From assembly GCA_023974075.1 (NCBI GenBank), contig CM043792.1, positions 18,732,824 through 18,796,823 of the forward strand: a stretch of DNA of 64,000 bases. Reading direction: 5' to 3'. The DNA comes from Chaenocephalus aceratus. Its lineage: Eukaryota > Chordata > Actinopteri > Perciformes > Channichthyidae. Under the pieces are notes generated by a model, which was not told the DNA's origin, did not search any database, and saw only the letters and a list, made by a program, of their open reading frames with translations. Positions within the stretch are counted from its first letter, which is position 1, and each line of letters starts with the position of its first letter. Shown here one piece after another: positions 12,665 through 23,100 of the stretch. Made by a program: the position numbers and the translations under genes.

Positions 12665-15600
12665 GATATTTGCAAGGTGCAGTGACTAAACTTTACAGGT
12701 GCGTAGTTGAGATCAAACTTAGTTTGAAGATAGGTGTCATCGGATGGATGGGGCCAGAATTAGGAGGATATGATGTGGGGGAGGAGCCCCCCTAACATGA
12801 CGCCCCTAGCCGGATTTGGCTGGTTTGATCCCATGACAAGATGGTGTCCTGTTAGTATACTGTGGTTGTTAAAAGTAAGAGAAAATATCAATATTTTGTG
12901 CAAAAACATAAGGCAAGTTTTCTCGTATAGGCCTGATTTGGGGCACGTCCAAATGGAAGAAGTTTGCCTTCAGGGCTTTTTGCCAGAAAGGGTCTATTTT
13001 AACCCTGTGCTTTTTTTTTTTTTTCAACCTAACTAATTAATTCTGGCTGAAAGCCCTGAAGCTTCTCCCAAGTTGGCTTCAAGCAAGTATATTAATGTAG
13101 CGCTTATCTAGATTAGACATTACACAATGCTTTTCAATAAAAGACAAAAGAACAATATAAAATAGAGACACATTAAGAAAGAATGTGACTAAATAGAAAC
13201 TAAATAAATTACGTTTTAAAAAGGTGCGACTCCAAAGGAGCCTTGATAATAGCACAGTGCTTTCTATTTCCGATACCCTTGAACGGGTTCATTTTGGGAA
13301 AAGAAAATAAAGTTGGAGAGATTTAGCACTATGATAAAAAACATGAAAGCATTCAAATAATCTTGTTTATTGCTGAAATGAGTTGATTAATCAGATCATC
13401 AACATTTCAGCATGTACTATAACACGTATTAACAGAGACCTCTGTCGATATACATCAGGCTGAGGAAAAAAAAAAAGTTCAGTTCAGTGATGATCCTGAA
13501 ACTGTGCCTCTTATTTAAACTTTAGATCATATTTCAAAACATGTGCTTTTTCATTTTTCATAATGCTCCATTTTAAACACCACAGGCATACGGGACATGA
13601 CAGTGTCTTCCTTCAAAGTGAAAGTCCTGATGGGATTTCATAAAAATATACATGCTTTCTTATTTGACTAAGAATAGTGACACCGTTGTTTAAGGCGATG
13701 ACAGAGAGTTATGGCATGGCCAGTAAGGGGGGAATATATACTGTAAAGGCCTGCATAGTTTCAAAGGCAGCGCCCGGGGAAATCATATGCCTCAGTCACC
13801 ATATGCTCCATCAGACAGGCTGTTTCATACAGACAGTAATATGATAACAATGATGTGCATATCAAAAACTATTATAATTACAAGAGATATCCATGCAAGT
13901 ATAGTTTATATTAAATCAGAAAGACTGCTGCTTTTTGTAAATATCACAAGATGTTGTTTACTTGTTGTTTTTAATAATGTTTTTCTTTTATTATTGTTTT
14001 TATTGTAGCGTCTCAAGAGGAGATGGGAGTTGAACTTATGTATTGGTGGACTTTTTAAGGTTTAGTTTAAGGATGATCTATAATCTGTTGTGCCAAGCAA
14101 GACCTTTGTGACAAAACATTTCTGTGCCCATGTTCTTGACCACATTGAGGACAATCCTGCTATTGTCAATTATGTTTGATATTTTTGTCAGTGATTCTGA
14201 TGTGAGTCAGATTGTCATTCTCACAAATGTTGGGACAGAAATGAGTGAAGATGGTCCTTCACCCTCCAAGCAGGCCTTATTCAAATAAAGACTTGGCTTC
14301 TTGATACTCTAAACTTTAAAGGATTAAAACTGGGTTCCAAACTTATTTTGTAGCACTTTCGAAGCATAAATGTTGAAGCTAAAAATGATGGATGCCTTTC
14401 ACTTATATTCACAGAGGGTTTCTAACAAGTCAGCAGAACTCCTCAGCCAGGAATAGGCATTGAGAAATAAATCACATCAATCACATTTGAAGCTGCTGCT
14501 GCTCTTTTCTCTCTGGTTTGATACTTTTATGTTTTGGGTCCCTTCTGGAAACACCCTTAGATAAGTGGAGTTAGAGACATTATTGCCATCAATAGGCTCT
14601 TAAACAGAGTTTTGGCCTAAAGCAAATGAGTAAATAGAGCCAGGATAAGAAGCAGACCCAAATATGTAGAATAATGATTCATAAATTCTGGTCTGGAGGT
14701 GCTACACATTGCATAAAATAAAATAACTTCTGAATGGCCATAAAAACACTGGGAATACATTGTGTTTGAATTCCTAATGCTTCATATCAGATACTGTATG
14801 TAAGAGATAAGTGTGCATTCAAAAGCCCTATGACAAACAGCAAACCAGTCAATATATTATCTCATATAGGGTATTTCTTATCATTGTATTGTTACTTGGG
14901 CCATCAGAGAAACGACAAGTAAAGAGGAGAGAGGCCCATGGTGATTGCATGGTCAGTATCTTAAACCTTTAGGCCACCAGGAGGTAGCTGCTAACATTAC
15001 AAGCTTTCCGGACACACTTGGTTACAGTAGATGCGCCTATGTTAAATGCCTCAGTCACGTTTTTGGGCAAGAGATCAAAAAGCCAATGCAATCCTCCTCT
15101 CCAGCTTTGCAGCCCGCACTAACCAAGTATATTCTCTGGTAGTGATAACAGTTACCCACAGATAACACCCAACATGTGTACAGGGAAGTCAGATCTTATC
15201 ACAAGAGGTCATTCTTGTAGCTGCAGTCCATCCCAGCTGGATGCGACACGATCTGAATATAAGACGCTGATCTTGGTCTTAAGATAAGTGAAACTGCAGT
15301 TTTCTGCTCTGTGTGACTCAGAACAGATTTACTCGTAAAAATGACTTTTAGGTCAACAAAGCTCAGCTGAGGTGGACTGACATGGAATGCTGACTTAGGA
15401 ATTTAAAAACAACACTTTTCATCAGAGGAGGGCATTATTATGTATTATTCAGCTGATGAAATGACACTTTAAGAGGCATTTGAAGAGGGGTGGGGGTTAG
15501 AAGAAGGTTGAGGGTCTTCTCTGGTCTGTTAGCAGTCTCTGCTGGCCTTATGTGTCAGTGCATCAAACATTATATCCAGTTCACCTGCTTTGTATAATGA

Positions 15601-16102
15601 CAAGGAGGAAAGCGGTGTGTTTGACATATTGTGTTTGGGCTAATATATTAAGCAAAACTATTTTTTTAACTATTGTTCCAAATATAAAATGGTTACTGAG
15701 CTGTCCAAAAACGAAATGATCTTATTAGGTCTAATAGATTAGAACACACGTTTTTTTACATTTAAAAACTCAGCTTGACTTTAAGATACATTATTCATTC
15801 TGTTTTACTTCAGCCTACATATAGAACAACGTAAATGAAATGTTGCAAAATCTTAAGATGACAATGTAAAGCTGTGGTGATATTTAAGATAAACTAAACT
15901 GGGTTTGCTAAATTGGCCTAAAATAGCATTTTAAAACTGTATCAGATTTAGGATGACCAATTGGTGGTTGGTACCACATTACCATATTGAGTTAAATATA
16001 AATACTCGCAAAGTACTGCAACAAAGTCATTCATATTAATAGACATTAGAAAATCTTACTTTCAAAACAAATATTTATGATACTTTGTTGTGAAATAACC
16101 TA

Positions 16103-16149
16103 CCGGAAGTGGAAATAATGTTATAGTACGCTTGACAAAGTCTTCCGGT
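16103..16149 (+). promoter_or_regulatory. emc10: emc10 proximal promoter with two ETS-type sites
   Basis: CCGGAAGT at 16103-16110 and, inverted, TCTTCCGGT at 16141-16149 are ETS/GABP-type core sites just upstream of the emc10 start codon at 16162. Such paired sites are usual in TATA-less housekeeping promoters, which fits an ER complex subunit. The transcription start is not determined; the second site probably lies in the 5' UTR. Confidence 0.5.
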
Positions 16150-16161
16150 GACTCTGTCAAA

Positions 16162-16254
16162 ATGGCTCTTCCGCTAACATTTAACATTGCATTGTTTTCC
16201 ACTCTTTTTTTTGTCTTGTTCACTGATGTTGTATTTTGTAATAACGGCAGAAGG
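16162..16254 (+). CDS. emc10: emc10 exon 1 (signal peptide)
   Basis: 31 codons from ATG, encoding a hydrophobic leader beginning MALPLT and ending NNGRR. Donor GTAAGA at 16255; phase 0. The ATG is the first after the ETS sites and gives a textbook signal peptide. Confidence 0.93.
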
Positions 16255-17131
16255 GTAAGAGTTGAATTGCATTGATTACCCATATTATTTTACTGTGGTT
16301 AAACGGAGGCTACACCTGTTACTGTTAGCATTAGCTACGAGCCGGTGAAGGCTAACGGTATAATTTCTACCTTTATTAACAGGTTGGCGATGTCATGGAC
16401 ACTGAATTCGGGGGGTTCTCTGTACCACTTGAACACTCATTTGAAGTTGGTAAGAAAGTGTTTCTATTATTTTATTATGATGTTCTATAGCACGTAATTG
16501 CAATGTTAAGCTAACCGAGCAGCCCTGTGCTGCCAATGCTAACGCCATATATGAATGGAGAAACCTTCACACCACACCTCATGCACCTGCTTAATCTATT
16601 GTGATGTATGAATGAGTTTCTTCAGTTGTTTCAAAGAAAGTGTGGATATTTTCATAACTGTGTAGGTGAAACTCGGCATGTAAATGACATTACATACAGT
16701 ATATTATCTGTCATTCAGCCATGTGTTTTGTTCTGCTCTTACTGTCTGGTGTCCCTTGTCTTCCAGATGATGTAGCACAGTTTCGTGTGCGTGGTGCTCT
16801 GGTGCTGAAAGCTGGAAGGGAGCCCAGCGTCGCACTGACTCAGAACCAGCTGTCAGAGGAAGACAGGGCCAAACTGAAGGTGAGATAGGATGTGATTTAA
16901 AGGTCACCTAGTATGCAAAATCCACTTTTTCATTTATGTTATACATCAACATGTGTCCCCTCTGTGTAAAGAGATTCTGAAAGTTTCAGGAAAAAAGATT
17001 CTCTCACTTTACATATACAGATACATTTATATTAAAACCTGTCTGAAAATGAGCTGATCAGATTTTGGCCAGTTTATGATGTCATAACGTTTTTTTGGCT
17101 TGTGTAACCATTAGTCAATAACCTACCAAGG

Positions 17132-17165
<34 letters not shown>

Positions 17166-20100
17166 ACCCACACTCCTTATCACCTGAATCTCCTCCTAGA
17201 GCACCATTGTTTTCTCTTTAACCAAATATCTGTCAGAGGGGCGTGGGGAGGGGCTCCTTATTTTCATCTAAAGTAACAGACAGAGAATCAGCACTTTTGA
17301 AACAGGGCTGAAACAGAGGGGATTATGGGATGCTACAATGCATGATCTGTTTGGTATTTCGAGCCAAACACTTCAGAGACATGTTTTGTATATATCTGAG
17401 ACCTATAATATATTGATGAAAAACAGTATAATGGGGGATGAAGGATGTGTCCAAACCAAATCCCTGAATCCAACAAAGAACTTTTTTTTTTTATCTACAG
17501 ACCAAATGGCTTCAGACATAAAACCTCTGGTCAGAGAGCTGGAGGTCATACAAACAGATTTAAGTGTGATCAGCATGGTTTGAACGTGCATCCCTAACAA
17601 CTGTGTTTGTTTGTTATACTTCAGGAAGTGGCTGCAGTGGACGGTCTGTACAGGATCAGAGTGCCTCGTGTTCTCCTGCAGGCAGATAGACAGACAGAGC
17701 GGCAGCTGGAAGGTTACCTCACAGCATTTGTCAGAGCGGTATGTATTGATATTAGGGATGCTCCGATCGCCAATTTCGGGGCCGCAATCAGTATCGGCCG
17801 ATACCGATCGTCGATCCGATTGAGTGGGCGGGGCCTAAATGGAAGATTTAAACATCACTTTAAATCTTCCATTTAAAGTGATGTTTAAAACTCAGTTAAT
17901 GGGGCTCATTCACTGGAGCTTCCACAAACAACAATCAACTTAATTATTATATTGAAATGATGTACATTATTCAAGTTTACATTCACTTTGGATAATAACA
18001 CGGGAGAAATTAGCGGAAGCGCTCTCTTTTCCTCTCTCCCTCTCTCTCTCTCCCCCCTCTCTCCCTCTCCTGACAGCCTGTCAGTATCTCATGCAGCTCA
18101 CTGATCCAGTAATGAGTGACCCGACAATGAAGAATACATATATTTATAATAACTAGTTTAGCTTGTTCCAGAGGTAGATAAAATAGCTAAGTGTGTTAGG
18201 TCTAACTCTTACGGTACGTCCACACAGCAGCTTTTCAAAAACTTGAAAATCTTGGAGCTGGGCGTGTCTGAAAGCTTGGGGATTTTTTACGAGCAACGCG
18301 ACCAACAACCAATCACATGAATCTCCCGCCCCCAACATACAAAGCAAAAAACCCCGGGTATTTTATGCGAGAAATATATATATATATATATATGTATATG
18401 TGTAAACTCCCCGAACAGGCGAAAACCTACCAGTTTCACCCACTGCCTCTGCCACCTCCCTCCATGCCTGGTTCCTCCGGTTTGTATCCCGTTAATAGTT
18501 CTGGTCGTAAAGAACCGGGTGATTTGCTACCGTAATTTCTCGTTTGGAATATGAGGAATTGAACTGTGGTCTGGTTCTCCCTGTGTGTGTGTTTCGCTGT
18601 GCTTACCGGTCCGGCGGGCGGAGCTGCAGGATTTCTGCTTCACACGTTGCATTCCGCTATTTTACTGTCTTTTTCGGACACCTTAAAATACTGCCAGACC
18701 GGTGAAGCCATTTTGGCGAGCTTGTTTTGCCGCACACAGAGAAAAGTGTCATGTATTTTACGTCATGCGATCGGCTCTCGCGATCGGCATGTTTAGAGAG
18801 CACCGATCGATCGGTAGAGAGTGAGTATCAGCCGATCTCGATCGGTGACCGATCGATCGGAGCATCCCTAATTGATATTATCATGACCAGGAAATAATCT
18901 TCACAAAAACGTGCTACATCAACAGTAAGACTGTATGAGGGAACTGTAACAGTTTTAATTTATTTAGAGCCGTATCAGTGTTTGAGATTTCTCTGTGCAA
19001 GGTATGTGCCATTAATGATATTAATCAATTGATTTTTAAACTAACTATAAAGGGTTTCTTGGCCTCAACAACAAACGTTCAGCCCATAACTGCAGATGGT
19101 TTTTGACTGTTTAGTAGTTGTCTCTCATTTTGTGATAGTGTATTCTGTTTTGACAATTTTCTATCATTTATATTTAAGTAAAAGTGTTGTTGTGGATTTT
19201 TTATCAGGGTTCTTACACCTTTTCCAAAGTCAAATTCAAGCACTTTTCAAGCATTTTCAAGGTGCATTTTCCAGCTTTTCAAGCATCCTACAGCTGTTGT
19301 AAATTACATATTTATATACACATACTCAAATGATTATTTCCATACCATCAGATGTTCTTTATGCTATAAACAACCAAATGTGTGTTTCGTGATAGCATTC
19401 TACACGAGGATGAAAAATTAAAGAAAAGAAAATACATTATTGATTACTATTGTTGAGGTACTTTTAGGTTGGCAGTAAACATAAGTCAGAGGTAAATGGT
19501 GTACTTTTACTCCACTACATATATGTAATACCTTCACAGATCTGGATGAATGATGTGAAATATAATTAAGCAATAGCTCACGACAGGCCGTGGTATATGC
19601 TCATTATATCACAGCTAAGGGACGTGGTTCGGCCCGACGCGAAGCGGAGGGTCGACAACCCCCTTAGCTGTGATATAATGAGCATATACCACGGCCTGTA
19701 GTGAGCTATTGCTTTTATAAAACGGTTACCAAGTGTGGCAATATGAAAAAAAAATACACACTCTAATTGAAATAGTTTTTATTAGTAAATAATGATGTTC
19801 AAAATAAAATAGTCCCTCCGTTGCCTTCTGCGCGAAACATAGTGCGAGGTGGTTGCTATGCAACAACACTAACAGCAAGCGAACATATTAGACAGAGAGC
19901 GTTGATCCATTATTTGGCTATTTATTTACATTCATTTGTATGTTGCACCCACTGAAAAACTTTCCAGCATCAGTAGAATGGCTTACGTGGTTACTTGTTG
20001 AGGTTGTTCTAGGCTGTTGCTCGGCGTGGTGAGAATATTGCTCCACTTTCTCCGGTCCCCGAGATTTGGCTTCCAGTAGCTCTAGAGAGAGCTTTCGCAC

Positions 20101-23100
20101 CTATGGCCACAAACGGTCATAATTTCTCTGCTTTGTTTCAAGACCCGCATCAGAAAGCTTTTGAATGGTGGTACTTTTCCAGTTGGTCTACCTGCTCTTC
20201 ACGTAGCTCTGCATGTCGTCGTTTAGGTGCTTTTTTTTCTGGAGATAGGCACTCCTCAATCCACTCCTCCATAGTAAGACCCCCCGGAGGTCGAAGTTAA
20301 TCTTAAATGTTTCCATTTTATGCTTTGTAAATTTGTTTCGTAACGGAAGAAATGTAAATATATTTATAAAACTGACAAGTCAAATCAAGCAATCTGATTG
20401 GCCGATAGTGTTTTTGCGGACCTCTTTGATTACAGATTTGAAAACATCGTTGCTTGCTTTAAAAGTAGCTCAATTCATGATGTCAGACCTTGGAAAGTAT
20501 CTAGATATCCCTGCCCTTATGCCAAAGGAACTGCACACTGAATATGTTTTGCCGTTTGATGTCTATGTCTGGACCGCTGCGTAAAAAGGAGGGTTTCTGC
20601 CCCGTTACTTCTCCGCTGCTTTCTTGTTCCAGTATGAAAAGCGAACTGTATACTGTTTTTCTCAGACGCGGAGGGATACTGACTTGTTGTGAAAAGTAAC
20701 TTACAATTCTACCCGTGGTATACGCTCAGTATATCACGGCTAAGAACCAATCAGATTGCTTGATTTGACTTGTCAGTTTTATAATCAAGTGTTAAATCAG
20801 ACTTTAGTTCCACCTGGAGTAAATCCACAAGCTACCCTACAGTATACAAAGTCATTCAAACTAGCTGCACCTTTACCAGCTTTGAGAACACTTTCATGAT
20901 CAATCATTATAAAACATATCAGATATATTATTCTGAAATGGACCAATCTGCACAGTGACTACTTTTACTGTCGCTACTTTCACTATATTTTGATGATAAT
21001 ACTTTTCTACTTTTACTTGAGGAACATTTTGAATGCAGGACTTTTACTGTAACAGAGTATTCCTACACTCTGGTACTGGTTCTACTTTTACTAAGTACAA
21101 TATCTGAGTACTTGTACTTTTACTCAAGTACAATATCTGAGTACTTATTCCACCTCTGGTAGTGTATTAGTCTGAATTGAAGCCACAAAATCACGCAGAG
21201 CTGCATAAAAATAGACTCACAATGGTAACAAGTGGAAAATAATATTTACAAATGTGCACAATGATTTGTAGGTAATTCTGACTACAGACACCTGACTTAA
21301 AGCAACATGTAGTTTTACTTGTATACTACTTCAATTTTATATAAAAGACGGTTTGTTTTCATCTGTTTTCAAATAAACAAAGTATTGGCTTTCAGAATAT
21401 TAAACTTGTTTCGGCAAATTCAGATGATAAATACAACTTTGAAGCTTCGACATAATTACAAGCAGAGAACGGACTAATGTAACATCACAGCAAGCATAAC
21501 AACAGCCGGTGTTTCTTGTGAGTGTTTCCCCGGTACACAAACGCAATAAACACAAACGCAAAAATACACAAACACACTCGCGAGCTTCCCCCAGACCAGT
21601 AATACGAACGAAAATGTGTCTTCGGGTCAATGTGACTGATTTCGATAGAGCAAGTCACATTTGGTTTAGGCACGAAACATACTACCAGTTACCACATTGC
21701 TTTCAAAAACGCTCTGTGTCGAATCAATAGATTATATTTCGTGACTATAACACGAAATGCCGTGAGTGCTTCATCCTCTGAACACCACAGGATGGCGACT
21801 GTAACGCACATAACATAGGTACGCTCCTCTGAAATGATTGTCCCCTGCAATTATTATTATCCCTCAATCCAGTACGCTATTCAGCTCGCTAACGTTAGCT
21901 TAAACCAGTGGTTCTCAAACTTTTTCTGTCAGGCCCCCCCTTTGGAGAAAATAAAAAGTCGGGCCCCCCCAACACAAATAGTCAGGGTCAGTGGCGGCTC
22001 CAGAGATTTCTTTTGGGGGTGCTGTGGGTTAGCTTGACGTTTCATAGAGGGTGCTCAAACATTTAGGGTTTCCCATTAATGTACCGGGCGCTACAATGGA
22101 ATGTTCCACTGCAACACTCCCCACACAAATACAGTGTTCCCGCAGCTGTTACAATGAATGCTCGATAATCAGCTCACGGCATATAGGTGTAAGCAGGGGT
22201 AAAGTGCTATTTTTATAGGTGGTGTGTGGACGTCACATAGGGGGGTCCGGGGGCAAGCTCCCCCGGGAAGATTTCTAAATATTGAAGTTAAAAGCATCAA
22301 TCTGGTGCACTTTGAGAGCAAAATGAAGAGATCTATGGATACATCTCTCAACATCCATATGAAACAGAACTGTAAACAGATTTACTATTTATGGATATTT
22401 TCCAAATCACTCCCCTTTTAAACTTTATTCTTTTTACTGTCATATAGTATTTCATACTTGTTTTTAATTTATTCTCTTGTTTTTTTATAACTATAATGAT
22501 CATATAAACGTGTGCCTCGGAAATAATTGTTTACATTAATGGTGACCAAAACGTTTGAGACCCACTGAGATAACACTGAGAGAGTCCTTTAGCTCACTGA
22601 GTCTCTCAGTCTGACAGGAGAGGGCTCTCCTCCACCTTGTTGTTGAAAAGACTCCGTTAGCGTAGCTCGCTAGCACCAGAAGCTAACATCAACGATCTCC
22701 GGTACCGATGCGCTCACTCTCTCGCACACGCACACAAAATGGCTCGTTCCACACACACACAGAGCCGAGCTTTAATGAAACACAGAGACCCAGACGTAAT
22801 AGTACTGTACTGTATCATATTATTTTCGAATCAATAATTTTTCAAAATGTGATGTTTTTTTGTTTTTTTAAATCTTTTTTTGTTTTTTTAGAAATATTCT
22901 CTCCTGGTCTCTCGCGCCCCCCCTGTCATGCCTCTGCGCCCCCCACTTTGAGAACCACTGGCTCAAACAAACGTATCATGCAACGTTAGCCTAATCTAAA
23001 ATGCTCTACTACGGCGTACCTTTCATGTGGCTCGTCAGCGCAGACTCTCGCATCGTTATTTTTGCAAACTTTGCAGGAGGCTACTCGTGGGCTTGACCCT

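Larger units (their letters stand above)
8104..16100. other. intergenic region upstream of emc10
   Basis: No protein-coding exon could be supported on either strand. It holds the hairpin at 9251-9311 and the (TG)46 tract at 12571-12662. A TGACGTCA palindrome (CRE-like) lies at 10437-10444 next to a short CA tract, without an attached gene. The remaining open frames are short and have no domain signature. Confidence 0.5.
19487..21158. repeat. teleost ACTTTTACT-rich repeat, split by an insertion
   Basis: CAGAGGT at 19487 and ACCTCTG ending at 21158 bracket a sequence rich in TACTTTTACT and GAGTACTT motifs, a widespread type of fish repeat. Its two parts (to about 19560 and from about 20786) are separated by the palindromic element. 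The exact ends and family are uncertain. Confidence 0.45.

Noticed and set aside
12455..12685. Cys/Val-repeat open frames across the TG tract
   Set aside because: Pure translation of a microsatellite.
19918..20300. Adjacent open stretches in the palindromic element as a recombinase or transposase
   Set aside because: Charged segments such as [19 protein letters not shown] look protein-like, but stops are frequent and I cannot name a family.
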